Assembly: GCF_025755255.1 (NCBI RefSeq)
Contig: NZ_JALIEB010000002.1
Coordinates: 163,282-227,281 of the forward strand
Length of the DNA stretch: 64,000 nt
Direction: 5' to 3'
DNA from: Roseobacter sinensis
GTDB lineage: Bacteria > Pseudomonadota > Alphaproteobacteria > Rhodobacterales > Rhodobacteraceae
The notes beneath the pieces are model-generated. The model saw only the letters and a program-made list of their open reading frames with translations. It did no database searches and was not told the DNA's origin. Positions 23,717 to 33,246 of this stretch are shown here, piece after piece. The position numbers and the translations under genes are program-made. Every line of letters begins with the position of its first letter. Position 1 is the stretch's first letter.

Positions 23717-25914
23717 CCGAGTTTACAAGCAAGACCGACAGCGACGGCATCGCCACGATTACCTGGGATGTGCCCGGAAAATCCATGAATGTGATGTCCT
23801 ACGAGGGGCTCGCGCAGATCGACAAGCTGATGGACGAAGCCATCGCCGATGAGGCCGTGAAGGGCATCATTCTGACCTCCGGCAAAGAGGGCTCTTTCGC
23901 GGGCGGGATGGACCTGAACCTCATCGCCAAGATGAAGGCGGACGCGGGCGAGAATCCGGCCAAGGGGCTCTTTGACGGCGTGATGGACATGCACCGCCTG
24001 CTGCGCAAGATCGAGTTGGCGGGCATGGACCCCAAGACCCAGAAGGGCGGCAAGCCGATTGCCTGTGTCCTGCCGGGCACGGCGCTCGGGATCGGGCTGG
24101 AGCTACCGCTCTCCTGCCACCGCATCTTTGCGGCGAACAATCCCAAGGCCAAGATCGGTCTGCCCGAGATCATGGTGGGTATCTTCCCCGGCGCTGGCGG
24201 CACCACACGGCTGGTGCGCAAGATGGGCGCCATGGCCGCCTCGCCGTTCCTGCTGGAGGGCAAGCTGGTCGACCCGGTCAAGGCCAAGGGCGCAGGTCTC
24301 ATCGACGAAGTTTCTGACGATCCGATGGCCGCGGCCCGCGACTGGGTGCTCAGCGCCAAGGACGCCGATTTGGTCAAACCCTGGGATGCCAAGGGCTACA
24401 AGATGCCCGGCGGTGCGCCCTATCATCCGGCGGGGTTCATGACCTTCGTGGGCGCCTCGGCCATGGTCAACGGCAAGACCCAAGGGGTCTACCCGGCGGC
24501 CAAGGCGCTGCTTTCGGCGGTCTATGAAGGCGCGCTGGTGCCTTTCGACACGGCCCTGAAGATCGAAGCGCGCTGGTTCACGAGCGTATTGATGGACCCG
24601 TCGTCCGAGGCGATGATCCGCTCGCTCTTCATCAACAAGGAAGCGCTGGAGAAGGGTGCCGTGCGCCCGCAGGACGTGGCCGACCAGCGAGTCAAAAAAC
24701 TGGGTGTGCTCGGCGCAGGCATGATGGGCGCGGGCATCGCCCTCGTCTCCGCGCAGGCGGGCATCGAGGTGGTGCTGATCGACCAGACGCAGGAGGCCGC
24801 CGACCGCGGCAAGGACTACACCGCGAAATTCGCAGACAAGGGTATCCAGCGCAAGAAGACCACGCCCGAGAAGAAGGAACAGTTGCTTTCGCTGATCACG
24901 GCGACCACCGATCTCGAAGCCCTGCAAGGCTGTGACCTGATCATCGAGGCGGTCTTCGAGGACCCGAAGGTCAAGGCCGAGATGACACGACGCGTCGAGG
25001 CGGTGATCCCAGAGGATTGCATCTTTGCCTCCAACACCTCCACTCTGCCGATCACCGAGCTGGCCAAGGCCAGCGCGCGGCCCGAGCAGTTCATCGGCAT
25101 CCACTTCTTCTCGCCGGTCGAGAAGATGCTGCTGGTGGAGATCATCAAGGGCAAAGGCACGGGTGACCGGGCCGTGGCCAAGGCGCTCGACTTCGTGCGC
25201 CAGATCCGCAAGACGCCCATTGTCGTGAATGATGCCCGCTTCTTTTACGCCAACCGCTGCATCATCCCCTACATCAACGAAGGGATCCGCATGGTCGCCG
25301 AAGGGGTGGAGCCTGCGCTGGTCGAGAATGCCGCGCGTCTGGTCGGAATGCCGCTGGGCCCACTGCAACTGGTGGATGAGACCTCCATCGACCTCGGCGC
25401 CAAGATCGCCCGTGCGACAAAGGCGGCCATGGGCGACGCCTATCCCGATGCGACCGTAGATGAGGTGATCTTCTGGATGGAAGGCGAAGGCCGCCTGGGG
25501 CGCAAGTCTGCCGCAGGCTTCTATTCCTATGACGAAAAGGGCAAACGCCAGGGGCTCTGGGAAGGTCTCGGGGCCAAGTACCCCGTGTCTGAGGAGCAAC
25601 CGGAGCTGACGGACGTACAGCACCGCCTGCTCTTCGCGCAATCGCTTGAAGCGGTGCGCGCGCTGGAGGAAGGCGTGCTCATGGACATCCGCGAAGGCGA
25701 TGTCGGCGCGATCCTCGGCTGGGGCTTTGCGCCCTGGTCCGGCGGCCCGCTGAGCTGGCTCGACATGATCGGCGCGCCCTATGCCGCCGAGCGCTGCGAC
25801 CAGCTCACGGCCGCTTTCGGGGACCGTTTCGCCTGCCCCGATCTGCTGCGCGAGATGGCCGCCAAGGGGCAGAGCTTCTATGGCCGCTTCGGGACCACGG
25901 CAGCGGCTGCGTGA
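23713..25914 (+). CDS. fadB: Fused enoyl-CoA hydratase / 3-hydroxyacyl-CoA dehydrogenase
   Basis: 733 residues, the alpha chain of the fatty-acid oxidation complex (FadB/FadJ type). N-terminal crotonase domain (about 1-300): SFAGGMDLNLI forms the oxyanion hole region, and IGLPEIMVGIFPGAGGTTRL carries catalytic Glu. The NAD-binding dehydrogenase domain begins near residue 330 (KLGVLGAGMMGAGIALVSAQAG) and includes FASNTSTLPITELA and HFFSPVEKMLLVEI with the catalytic His. C-terminal dehydrogenase domains follow from about 520. The start overlaps the preceding unknown gene by ATGA. It is the last gene of the cluster and converges with the Hint gene 7 bases on. Confidence 0.93.
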   Translation: MTEFTSKTDSDGIATITWDVPGKSMNVMSYEGLAQIDKLMDEAIADEAVKGIILTSGKEGSFAGGMDLNLIAKMKADAGENPAKGLFDGVMDMHRLLRKIELAGMDPKTQKGGKPIACVLPGTALGIGLELPLSCHRIFAANNPKAKIGLPEIMVGIFPGAGGTTRLVRKMGAMAASPFLLEGKLVDPVKAKGAGLIDEVSDDPMAAARDWVLSAKDADLVKPWDAKGYKMPGGAPYHPAGFMTFVGASAMVNGKTQGVYPAAKALLSAVYEGALVPFDTALKIEARWFTSVLMDPSSEAMIRSLFINKEALEKGAVRPQDVADQRVKKLGVLGAGMMGAGIALVSAQAGIEVVLIDQTQEAADRGKDYTAKFADKGIQRKKTTPEKKEQLLSLITATTDLEALQGCDLIIEAVFEDPKVKAEMTRRVEAVIPEDCIFASNTSTLPITELAKASARPEQFIGIHFFSPVEKMLLVEIIKGKGTGDRAVAKALDFVRQIRKTPIVVNDARFFYANRCIIPYINEGIRMVAEGVEPALVENAARLVGMPLGPLQLVDETSIDLGAKIARATKAAMGDAYPDATVDEVIFWMEGEGRLGRKSAAGFYSYDEKGKRQGLWEGLGAKYPVSEEQPELTDVQHRLLFAQSLEAVRALEEGVLMDIREGDVGAILGWGFAPWSGGPLSWLDMIGAPYAAERCDQLTAAFGDRFACPDLLREMAAKGQSFYGRFGTTAAAA

Positions 25915-25921
25915 CGCGCAG

Positions 25922-26623
25922 CTAAGGTGTGCGGGGCGCTGAGGCGATATGCCGAAGCGCGGTGGCTCTCAAGACATAGTCGGCGCCGCGCGTCAGCGCG
26001 GCCCGGACGTCCGATATACCCGCAAGAAGCGCTCTGGCCTCGGCATTCGGCATCACCGAATACAACAGCTCTGCTGGGTCGGACCCTTGAGGCGGCAGCG
26101 GCGTGGGCCGGCAGTGAAGCCGCAAGCCGCCATCGACGTAGATCACCTCCTCGGTCGCGAATTGCAGCGAAATCAGGTCAACAGGCTGGGGAGGCGGCTG
26201 TCGGGCCAAACCGCAGAACCCCTCTAGGGCGCGGGCGGACAGAATGGCAAAGGGGTCGCCCATAGGGTCCCGAACCGCATCGCACTCCAGCATAACACCC
26301 TGAGCAGGTGGCAAAACGATGGCATCGCGATTTCCGAGCGCGCCGGTCGGAACGACCACAGGCAGAGCCCTGTCCGCGACCTGCAGCGCGTCCGACCAGA
26401 CAGGTGTTCGCACCACCCCCGCGACCCTCTGATATCCGTTGTCGAAGGTGAGGAGTTCCTCGCCGATCTCCAACTCCTCGACCAGCCGCCAGCCTGATTT
26501 CGCCGCAACCCGCGTACCGGGCATGATCCCTTGAACGGAGCTGGCCCGGGCAGTGGCCTCGGCCTCCGCAGGTGTTTCGGATCGGGATGGCCGTATGCTG
26601 AGATTGACGCTCCATCCATACAT
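25922..26623 (-). CDS. Hint-domain protein (Hedgehog/intein fold)
   Basis: 233 residues from ATG 26623; GTG 26704 would give 260. Hint_2-type core: GIMPGTRVAAKSGWRLVEELEIGEELLTFDNGYQRV followed by PVVVPTGALGNRDAIVLPPAQGVMLECD and the late LISLQFATEEVIYVDGGLRLHCRP. In self-splicing Hint proteins the first residue of the core is Cys or Ser preceded by a cleaved chain; here the core begins with GIMPGTRV and has no obvious Cys, so splicing is doubtful. Such proteins are common in Rhodobacterales, usually at the C-terminus of large secreted proteins; this one stands alone. Its function is unknown. Confidence 0.8.
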   Translation of the reverse strand: MYGWSVNLSIRPSRSETPAEAEATARASSVQGIMPGTRVAAKSGWRLVEELEIGEELLTFDNGYQRVAGVVRTPVWSDALQVADRALPVVVPTGALGNRDAIVLPPAQGVMLECDAVRDPMGDPFAILSARALEGFCGLARQPPPQPVDLISLQFATEEVIYVDGGLRLHCRPTPLPPQGSDPAELLYSVMPNAEARALLAGISDVRAALTRGADYVLRATALRHIASAPRTP

Positions 26624-26840
26624 GACGATCTGCCCCAATGATCGGTGACGGCGGACGGACGATCGCGACCTTGCCCGCGCGATGTGCAACGCAAGCGGCG
26701 TCACGGCCGGGCCCTGTTCGCCCCTTCCATGCCCGGCAGTGTTCCCAGAAAACAGCCGGGTTTGCCACAGCCGAATGACGCTGAACGCGCGCGAACATCA
26801 AGAAAAATAGGGGTTTGCGACGCTATGATTGTGCGCCCGC

Positions 26841-27521
26841 TTACACCTTCGTGTCTGGCGGGAGCCTCGGCGCAGGATCGAAGGCGTACCCGAATCGCAC
26901 GATGTCTTCCGCGCAAATATCCTGGACAAGGTCCCGGCTTTTCGCGTCATAGACCGTGCGATAGTCGGCGGGTCTGGTGGAGGCATTCACATGCGGCAGC
27001 ACCAGCGCAAACCCCAAATGCTCGATCAGCGGCTGCGCATCCGCGTCGAAATGCTCGAGCCGGATGTAAAGGTCGCAGCGCTCCGCACCTGTGGCGTCCT
27101 GCATGTAGCTGCGGGCCGGCGACTGGCGCAGGCTGGTCTGGATCAGTGGCTCGGCGAGAAACTCGGCAAAACCGCGGGACTTGGCCACAGCCACCGCCGG
27201 ATGATCGAAGCTTTGCACCCGCAGCCAGTGGTAGTAGCTGACGAGCCGATCCCAGGGGTTGCGCACCAGCGTGAAGGTGAACATCTGCGCGATCTCGTCC
27301 GGGCTGACGACCCCGTCGATGTCCGCCAGCGTCGCGTGTTTCCAAAGACGTCCGCTGGGGCGCAGATCCGTGAGCCGCCGCCTCCGGCGGCGGGCTTTCG
27401 GTGTGTCGCCGATCAGCAGATCGTCTTTCATCGCCCGCGCCTCCAGGGCCGTTGCCAGCGAGGTGCCACCGGTTTTCGGAATATGAACGAAGATATAGCG
27501 CCGCCCGCGCGAGATGATCAC
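26841..27521 (-). CDS. Sulfotransferase family protein
   Basis: 226 residues. YIFVHIPKTGGTSLATALE (about 11-29) is the 5'-phosphosulfate loop and VRNPWDRLVSYYHWLR (about 85-100) the 3'-phosphate region of sulfotransferases of the carbohydrate (HNK-1/chondroitin) type, which use PAPS. GTG 27521 is chosen because the domain starts right after it; a longer frame would cross the promoter of the divergent acyl-CoA ligase. No signal peptide. It probably sulfates a cell-surface sugar or polysaccharide. No polysaccharide genes are next to it. Confidence 0.85.
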   Translation of the reverse strand: MIISRGRRYIFVHIPKTGGTSLATALEARAMKDDLLIGDTPKARRRRRRLTDLRPSGRLWKHATLADIDGVVSPDEIAQMFTFTLVRNPWDRLVSYYHWLRVQSFDHPAVAVAKSRGFAEFLAEPLIQTSLRQSPARSYMQDATGAERCDLYIRLEHFDADAQPLIEHLGFALVLPHVNASTRPADYRTVYDAKSRDLVQDICAEDIVRFGYAFDPAPRLPPDTKV

Positions 27522-27661
27522 GGCCGCGTCCCGTCGCCCGGTCGATTGGCTCTGAGCATTTTCCAAATGTAAGACAATTGACTTTCCAAAAGACGCGATA
27601 CCACTATCGTCATAGCCGGGCCGGGCGCGGCGTGCCAACGGCAAACGGGAGGACAATAGAC

Positions 27662-29293
27662 ATGGGCTGGATGAATGACGAAACCGGGCTGGAAAAATGC
27701 GCCGCAAATTACGTGCCGCTGACCCCGCTGTCGCATCTGCGGCGGGCCGCGCATGTCTTTGCTGACTACCCGGCCGTGATCTACGGCGCGCATCGCGTCA
27801 CCTACACCCAGTATCACGCGCGCTGCACCCGGCTCGCCTCGGCGCTGGCGGCGCGCGGCGTGACCCCCGGCGACGTGGTGGCGACGCTTCTGCCCAACGT
27901 GCCGGCGCAAGTCGAAGCGAGCTTTGGCGTGCCCGCCAGCGGGGCGGTGCTCAACACGATCAACACGCGGCTCGACGTGGATACGGTGGCGTATATCTTC
28001 GATCACGGCGAGGCCAAGATCGCGCTCGTCGACAGCCAGTTTCTGGCGCTCGCCGAAGCCGCCTGTGCGCAGATGGACGGGCCCGCGCCCAAGCTGATCG
28101 AAGTGCCGGACGCAGGCGCGGGGCATGCCGCCTCGGGCCAGCACGACACCTATGAGGAGATGCTGGAGGGCGCGGACCCCAGCTTCGACTGGGTACTGCC
28201 GCAGGATGAGTGGGAGAGCCTCGCGCTCAACTACACCTCCGGCACCACGGGGCGGCCCAAGGGCGTGGTCTATCATCACCGCGGGGCGTATCTGATGACC
28301 ATGGGCACGGTGGTGAGCTGGCGGATGGTGCTGCACCCTGTCTATCTGACCATCGTGCCGCTTTTTCACTGCAATGGCTGGAACCACACCTGGATGATGC
28401 CGCTGGTGGGCGGCACGATTGTCTGCTGCCGCGACATCACCGCTGCTGCGATCTTCGGCGCCATTGCGGAGGAAGGGGTGACCCACCTGGGCGGCGCGCC
28501 CATCGTGCTCAACATGCTGGTCAATGCGCCCGAGGGCGAGCGGCGCAGCTTCACCCACGAGGTGCAAGTCTTTACCGCAGGCGCCCCGCCGGCGCCTGCC
28601 ACGCTCGCCAAGATCGAAAAGCTCGGCTTCAATGTCACCCAAGTCTACGGCCTGACCGAGACCTACGGCCATGTCACGGAATGCCTGTGGCGGGGCGCGG
28701 ACTGGGACGAGCTGGAGGGCCCCGACCGCGCGGCGATCAAGGCGCGACAGGGCGTGGCCTTCCCGATGATGGAAGACATCGCGGTGCTGGATGCCGGCAT
28801 GGCACAGGTGCCCAAGGACGGCGTGGCGCAGGGTGAGATCATGATCCGCGGCAATTCGGTCATGAAAGGGTATTACAAGAACCCGCGGGCCACGCAGGAG
28901 GCCTTTGCGGGCGGCTATTTCCACTCCGGTGACATCGCCGTGCAGCACGGTGACGGCTATATGCAGATCGCCGACCGCGCCAAGGACATCATCATCTCGG
29001 GTGGCGAGAACATCTCTTCGGTGGAAGTCGAGGGCGTCCTGATGGGCCATGACGACGTGCTGCTCGCCGCAGTTGTTGCAAAGCCAGACGAGACGTGGGG
29101 CGAAGTGCCCTGCGCCTTTGTGGAACTGAAACCCGGTGCCACGCCGGATGCTGCGGCCCTGATCGCCTTCGCCCGGCAGACGCTCGCCGGTTTCAAGACA
29201 CCGAAACATGTGATCTTCGAAGAGCTGCCCAAGACCTCGACAGGCAAGATCCAGAAGTTTGAGCTGCGCAAGCGGGCGCGCGGGATGGAATGA
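27662..29293 (+). CDS. Acyl-CoA ligase, DmdB-like
   Basis: 543 residues, AMP-forming ligase that activates a carboxylic acid to its CoA thioester. Motifs: P-loop YTSGTTGRPKGVVYHHRG (about 191-208), QVYGLTETYGHVTECLW, YFHSGDIAVQHGDGYMQIADRAKDIIISGGENISSVEVE, and the C-terminal lysine motif PKTSTGKIQKFELRKRA. Length and sequence style match the DmdB (methylmercaptopropionate-CoA ligase) and medium-chain ligase group found in marine Rhodobacterales. Start ATG 27662 has GGGAGG 10 bases upstream. A DmdC-like dehydrogenase is at 17362. The substrate could equally be a short or medium fatty acid. Confidence 0.88.
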   Translation: MGWMNDETGLEKCAANYVPLTPLSHLRRAAHVFADYPAVIYGAHRVTYTQYHARCTRLASALAARGVTPGDVVATLLPNVPAQVEASFGVPASGAVLNTINTRLDVDTVAYIFDHGEAKIALVDSQFLALAEAACAQMDGPAPKLIEVPDAGAGHAASGQHDTYEEMLEGADPSFDWVLPQDEWESLALNYTSGTTGRPKGVVYHHRGAYLMTMGTVVSWRMVLHPVYLTIVPLFHCNGWNHTWMMPLVGGTIVCCRDITAAAIFGAIAEEGVTHLGGAPIVLNMLVNAPEGERRSFTHEVQVFTAGAPPAPATLAKIEKLGFNVTQVYGLTETYGHVTECLWRGADWDELEGPDRAAIKARQGVAFPMMEDIAVLDAGMAQVPKDGVAQGEIMIRGNSVMKGYYKNPRATQEAFAGGYFHSGDIAVQHGDGYMQIADRAKDIIISGGENISSVEVEGVLMGHDDVLLAAVVAKPDETWGEVPCAFVELKPGATPDAAALIAFARQTLAGFKTPKHVIFEELPKTSTGKIQKFELRKRARGME

Positions 29294-29295
29294 CG

Positions 29296-29330
29296 GGGAG
29301 GCGGTGGCCTGAAAGCCCACCGTACCTGCC
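29296..29330 (-). repeat. Dispersed repeat family 1, copy 3
   Basis: On the minus strand: GGCAGGTACGGTGGGCTTTC then AGGCCACCGCC. It starts 2 bases after the acyl-CoA ligase stop codon. Confidence 0.7.
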
Positions 29331-29395
29331 GGTTGCCCGGCTTGCCGCACCGATGATAGGTTACGGCAAAGCCTAAACGAGCAGTCGCATCCGCC

Positions 29396-30409
29396 ATGAC
29401 GGCCCTGAAAAAATACGCCCGGCTGGAAGCCAGCGGCCTTTGGCGCGCAACGCCGGAGGACCAGCGGCGCGAGGTGATCGTCTCTATCGGAGATGCGACG
29501 CTGATGATCTCCGACACCCGTGACAGGGCGCTGACCCATTGGTCACTGGCGGCGGTACAGCGCGCCAATCCCGGCAAGCGACCTGCGCTCTACTACCCCG
29601 ATGGCGATCCCGGGGAAACGCTGGAACTGGGCAACGGCGAGGCACAGATGATCGACGCGATCGAGAAGCTGCGGCGCGCGGTCGAACGCAGCCGGCCGCA
29701 TCCCGGACGCTTGCGCTGGCTTGGCATGGCTCTCTCCGTTGGTGCGGTCGTGGCGGCGGGCGTTTTCTGGGTACCACAGGCGCTGACCGATCACACCGTC
29801 GCCGTGGTGCCGCAGGTCAAGCGGGCCGAGATCGGGGATGCGCTCTTGCGACGGATCGAGCGGATGACCGGCCCGGCCTGCCGCGACACCGCCGGGCAAC
29901 GCGCGCTGAGCACGCTGCGCGCGCGTCTCGGGGCCGATCGCATCGTCATCCTGCCCGGCATGCGGCAGACCAGCCTGCATCTGCCCGGTGGGCAGATCCT
30001 GCTGAATCGCGCTCTGGTCGAGGACTTCGAAGAGCCGGATGTGGCTGCCGGGTTTGCGATGGTCGAACAGAGCCTGGCGCGCGCGCAGGACCCGCTGCGC
30101 GACCTGCTAGCGGTCAATGGCACATGGGCCAGCTTCCAGCTTCTGACCACCGGTGAGCTCGACAGCGAGATGCTGGACAGCTACGCCGAACATCTGTTGA
30201 CGCGCGACAGCACCTTGCCTGATCCGGAGAGCCTGCTGCCGGTGTTCACCGCGGCCCAACTGCGCAGCACGCCCTATGCCTACGCCCGCGACATCACCGG
30301 CGAGGCGGTGCTGCCGCTCATCGAAGCCGACCCGATGCGCGGCAAGGCGCCCAAGGCGCTGCTCAGCGATGCGGACTGGCTGCGTCTTCAGAGCATCTGC
30401 GGCAGCTAG
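29396..30409 (+). CDS. Membrane-anchored M48-like protein lacking HExxH
   Basis: 337 residues. A cytoplasmic part (1-105), one membrane helix (about 107-130, LGMALSVGAVVAAGVFWVP), then a periplasmic part. Residues about 196-229 read LPGGQILLNRALVEDFEEPD then VAAGFAMVEQSLAR. This matches the M48 peptidase pattern (LPGG.I.(V/L).(R)GL......E..A.V.AHE..H), but the zinc-binding HExxH is replaced by MVEQS. It is therefore probably a pseudopeptidase or a very distant relative. That assignment is my pattern reading and is unconfirmed. It stands alone behind the acyl-CoA ligase with a 102-base gap. Confidence 0.75.
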   Translation: MTALKKYARLEASGLWRATPEDQRREVIVSIGDATLMISDTRDRALTHWSLAAVQRANPGKRPALYYPDGDPGETLELGNGEAQMIDAIEKLRRAVERSRPHPGRLRWLGMALSVGAVVAAGVFWVPQALTDHTVAVVPQVKRAEIGDALLRRIERMTGPACRDTAGQRALSTLRARLGADRIVILPGMRQTSLHLPGGQILLNRALVEDFEEPDVAAGFAMVEQSLARAQDPLRDLLAVNGTWASFQLLTTGELDSEMLDSYAEHLLTRDSTLPDPESLLPVFTAAQLRSTPYAYARDITGEAVLPLIEADPMRGKAPKALLSDADWLRLQSICGS

Positions 30410-30622
30410 AGCGTTTCGCCTTTGGCCTGAGACAAGATGTATCACCTCTTGCGTTGAGTTCATTGAAATCAGGTAGCGATAGGTGGTTCGAGCTTGAGGC
30501 GGATTGCTTTGGAGCGGTTCGATCTGTCTCTGAAACAACCTGATGGCCGTTGGCGTCCGGTCGACAGGCCGCAAGAAGGGCGTCTACCGCAGAGACAATG
30601 CGGCACGCCTCGCAGCGGTCCG
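30410..30622. other. 213-base gene-free stretch with repeat-like start
   Basis: It begins AGAGCGTTTCGCCTTTGGCC directly after the M48-like gene. CGTTTCGCCT is shared with the hairpin arm at 19209-19218. Nothing else recognisable: no promoter, no open frame worth calling. Confidence 0.3.
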
Positions 30623-31261
30623 TCAGTCGACCAGGTCGCGCGGGGTCGTCTGAGTCCAGATGCGCTTCATGCGGGCATGGCCCGCGAGCGTCTGCTCGGT
30701 GCGGCGCGGGTTGAGCCGATCATCCTCCCAGACCGAGCGGTAGCCTTCGGGGACCTTCACGTCGAGCGTCTGGCCGCGCCGTTCATACACATGGCGCGGC
30801 ATCACACGCGTGGTCTGGCTGACGCCCTTCGCCGCGGCGTTGGCAGGCGTGACGACCGTGCCCACCAGCCCGGGCTCGGCGCGCCGCTCGGTGATGCGGC
30901 CCGCGCCGGGGTTGCGATTGGGCACGCCAGGGCGCGCCACCAGGGTGGCGGGGCTGAGCACAAGGACACCCGGTGCCTGCGCATCGGGCGCCTGCTGCGG
31001 CGCCGGTGCGCCTGCGGCGAAGGTGGGTTGCAGCCCGCAGACCAGCCTGCGATCGCGTGTGACCCGCGGCACCCAACGCACCGCGCCATCGAGGCCTGCA
31101 CGAATGAACGCGCAGCCTCTGCTGTCCACATACTGGCGGCCCGCGTAGCTCGCCGGCGGCAGTTCGCGGGGCACGACGCTTGTCTGTGCCGCGGTCCGCT
31201 GCGCTGCGATCCCCAGCGACGAAACAGTGGCAACTATCGCGAAAATCCTTGTGACCGTCAT
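30623..31261 (-). CDS. Secreted protein of unknown function
   Basis: 212 residues. ATG 31261 is chosen because GGGG lies just upstream and a signal peptide follows (MTVTRIFAIVATVSSLGIAAQRTAAQ). The mature protein has YVDSRGCAFIRAGLDGAVRWVPRVTRDRRLVCGLQPT, a pair of cysteines that could be disulfide-bonded, then a proline/alanine-rich stretch and a basic C-terminal part. The C..(F/Y)(I/V)RAG...WVPRV pattern is familiar from Rhodobacterales envelope proteins that often carry a SPOR domain; no SPOR domain is evident here. The gene is downstream of upp in the same direction with an 78-base gap. Confidence 0.75.
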   Translation of the reverse strand: MTVTRIFAIVATVSSLGIAAQRTAAQTSVVPRELPPASYAGRQYVDSRGCAFIRAGLDGAVRWVPRVTRDRRLVCGLQPTFAAGAPAPQQAPDAQAPGVLVLSPATLVARPGVPNRNPGAGRITERRAEPGLVGTVVTPANAAAKGVSQTTRVMPRHVYERRGQTLDVKVPEGYRSVWEDDRLNPRRTEQTLAGHARMKRIWTQTTPRDLVD

Positions 31262-31339
31262 CTGATACCCCAAAAGGTTGAGTGCGGACGATGCACGAAG
31301 ACCCCGCTCAGATCAAGCGGGACGATGAGGGCCGCGGCC

Positions 31340-31972
31340 TTACTTGGTGCCGAACATCCGGTCGCCCGCATCGCCGAGGCCGGGGACGATATAGCCGATG
31401 TCGTTCAGCTTCTCATCGATGGAGGCGGTGACGATCGGCACATCGGGATGTGCCTCCGTCATCCGGGCGATGCCCTCGGGCGCTGCCAGCAGACACAGGA
31501 AACGGATATTTGTGGCGCCTGCATCCTTTAGAAGATCGATCGCAGCAACAGAGGAATTTCCCGTCGCCAGCATCGGATCGACCGCAATCACCAGCCGGTC
31601 ATCCAGCCCCTCGGGCACCTTGAAATAGTACTGCACCGGCTGCAGCGTCTCTTCGTCGCGATAGAGCCCCACAAAGCCCACGCGCGCCGAGGGGATCAGC
31701 TCCAGCACCCCGTCGAGGAGCCCGTTGCCCGCCCGCAGGATCGAGATCAGCGCGAGCTTCTTGCCGTCGAGCGTCGGTGCGTCCATGGCGCGCATCGGGG
31801 TCTCGATGGTCTTCGTCGTCATCGGCAGACCGCGCGTGACCTCATACGCCAGCAGCTGGCTGATCTCGCGCAGAAGTTGCCGGAACACGGCCGTCGGCGT
31901 CTCCTTGTCGCGCATGATGGTGAGCTTGTGCTGAACCAGCGGATGATCGACGACGGTCACGTGATCGGACAT
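31340..31972 (-). CDS. upp: Uracil phosphoribosyltransferase
   Basis: 210 residues, cytoplasmic. It makes UMP from uracil and PRPP. PRPP-binding loop [21 protein letters not shown] (about residues 127-147) and the C-terminal uracil-binding [17 protein letters not shown] are intact. ATG 31972 has AAGGGG upstream. It is the last gene of the salvage operon cdd-deoA-deoB-upp, 77 bases after deoB, and captures the uracil freed by DeoA. Confidence 0.95.
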   Translation of the reverse strand: MSDHVTVVDHPLVQHKLTIMRDKETPTAVFRQLLREISQLLAYEVTRGLPMTTKTIETPMRAMDAPTLDGKKLALISILRAGNGLLDGVLELIPSARVGFVGLYRDEETLQPVQYYFKVPEGLDDRLVIAVDPMLATGNSSVAAIDLLKDAGATNIRFLCLLAAPEGIARMTEAHPDVPIVTASIDEKLNDIGYIVPGLGDAGDRMFGTK

Positions 31973-32049
31973 GAGACACCCCTTTTTAACCTGCCTCCCG
32001 TTTAGACCCGGAGCACAGTGGGCCGCAAGGCGATCGCGCAGGCGCCGGG

Positions 32050-33246
32050 TTACGCCTCTGGCACGGGCACCCCGAGATGCCGCGCCACGATGGCCGCAAC
32101 ATCCTGAAAGCCGATGTGCCCCAGCGCGCGCGGTCCCGTTCCGGCGATCAGCACCGGCACCCGCTCGCGCGTGTGGTCGGTGCCGACCCAAGTGGGGTCA
32201 TTGCCGTGATCCGCCGTCAGCACCATGATATCGCCGGAGCAAAGCCGGGGGATGAGCTTACCGATTTCCGCATCGAACCACTCAAGCGCCCGTGCATAGC
32301 CCGACACATCACGTCGGTGACCGTAGAGGCTGTCGAATTCCACGAAATTGGCGAAGGTGAGACTGCCGTCCTCGGCCGTATCGATCAGGTTGCGCAGATG
32401 CAGCATCAGCACCTGGTCCGGCCCCTTGCGGACCCTGTCGATCCCCTGCATCGAGAAGATGTCGCCGATCTTGCCCACACCATAGACCCGGCGCCCGGCA
32501 TCCTGAACCCAGTTGGTCAGCACCGGATGGGGCGGAGCGATGGCATAGTCGCGCCGGTTCGCGGTCCGCTGAAACCCGGTTTCGGGGCTGCCGACAAAGG
32601 GGCGTGCAATGACCCGGCCCACCTTCATCTCATGCAGACGCGGAGCAAGCGCCCGGCAAAGCTCCAGCAGCCTGTCGAGGCCAAAGCTTTCCTCATGCGC
32701 CGCAATCTGGAATACGGAATCCGCCGACGTGTAGCAGATCGGCTTGCCGCTTTGCATGTGCTCGGCGCCACAGGCTTCGATGATCGCGGTGCCGGAGGCA
32801 TGGCAATCGCCAAGGATCCCATCGGTCCCCGCCAGCTCCGCCACCGCTGCAGACAGGTCTTGCGGAAAGGCTGGTGTGGTGTCGGGGAAATAGTGCCAGT
32901 CCCAGGGCACGGGCACGCCGGCGAGCTCCCAGTGGCCCGAGGGTGTGTCCTTGCCCCGCGACACTTCCGTCGCCACGCCCCAGGTGCCCGACGGCTCCTG
33001 ACCAAGCCCCAGCGCGATCTCGCCGCTGGCCAATTGCACCGCGCGACCCAATCCGAGCGCGTCAAGGGTGGGGAGCCTCAGAGGGCCGACACGCCCCTCC
33101 TGCGCCTGCCCCTGCGCGCAGGCGCGGGCGATATGCGCGACGGTATTGGCGCCCTCGTCCGGAACGTGGCCGTTGTGATAGAGCAGCGCATCGGGCGCAC
33201 CGCCGATTCCTACGGAATCCATAACGACAAGAAACGCCCGCGCCAT
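32050..33246 (-). CDS. deoB: Phosphopentomutase
   Basis: 398 residues. It interconverts (deoxy)ribose 1- and 5-phosphates in nucleoside breakdown. Alkaline-phosphatase-like metal sites: [14 protein letters not shown] at the N-terminus, and [24 protein letters not shown] near the C-terminus. [11 protein letters not shown] holds the Thr that is phosphorylated in the family. The start codon overlaps the deoA stop (TGATG). Confidence 0.95.
   Translation of the reverse strand: MARAFLVVMDSVGIGGAPDALLYHNGHVPDEGANTVAHIARACAQGQAQEGRVGPLRLPTLDALGLGRAVQLASGEIALGLGQEPSGTWGVATEVSRGKDTPSGHWELAGVPVPWDWHYFPDTTPAFPQDLSAAVAELAGTDGILGDCHASGTAIIEACGAEHMQSGKPICYTSADSVFQIAAHEESFGLDRLLELCRALAPRLHEMKVGRVIARPFVGSPETGFQRTANRRDYAIAPPHPVLTNWVQDAGRRVYGVGKIGDIFSMQGIDRVRKGPDQVLMLHLRNLIDTAEDGSLTFANFVEFDSLYGHRRDVSGYARALEWFDAEIGKLIPRLCSGDIMVLTADHGNDPTWVGTDHTRERVPVLIAGTGPRALGHIGFQDVAAIVARHLGVPVPEA

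Noticed and set aside
30487-30510. GGTTCGAGC resembling a tRNA T-arm
   Set aside because: No acceptor, D or anticodon stems fit around it.
31303-31321. CCCGCT / AGCGGG hairpin after upp as a terminator
   Set aside because: 6-bp stem with no T-run on the minus strand; too weak to call.
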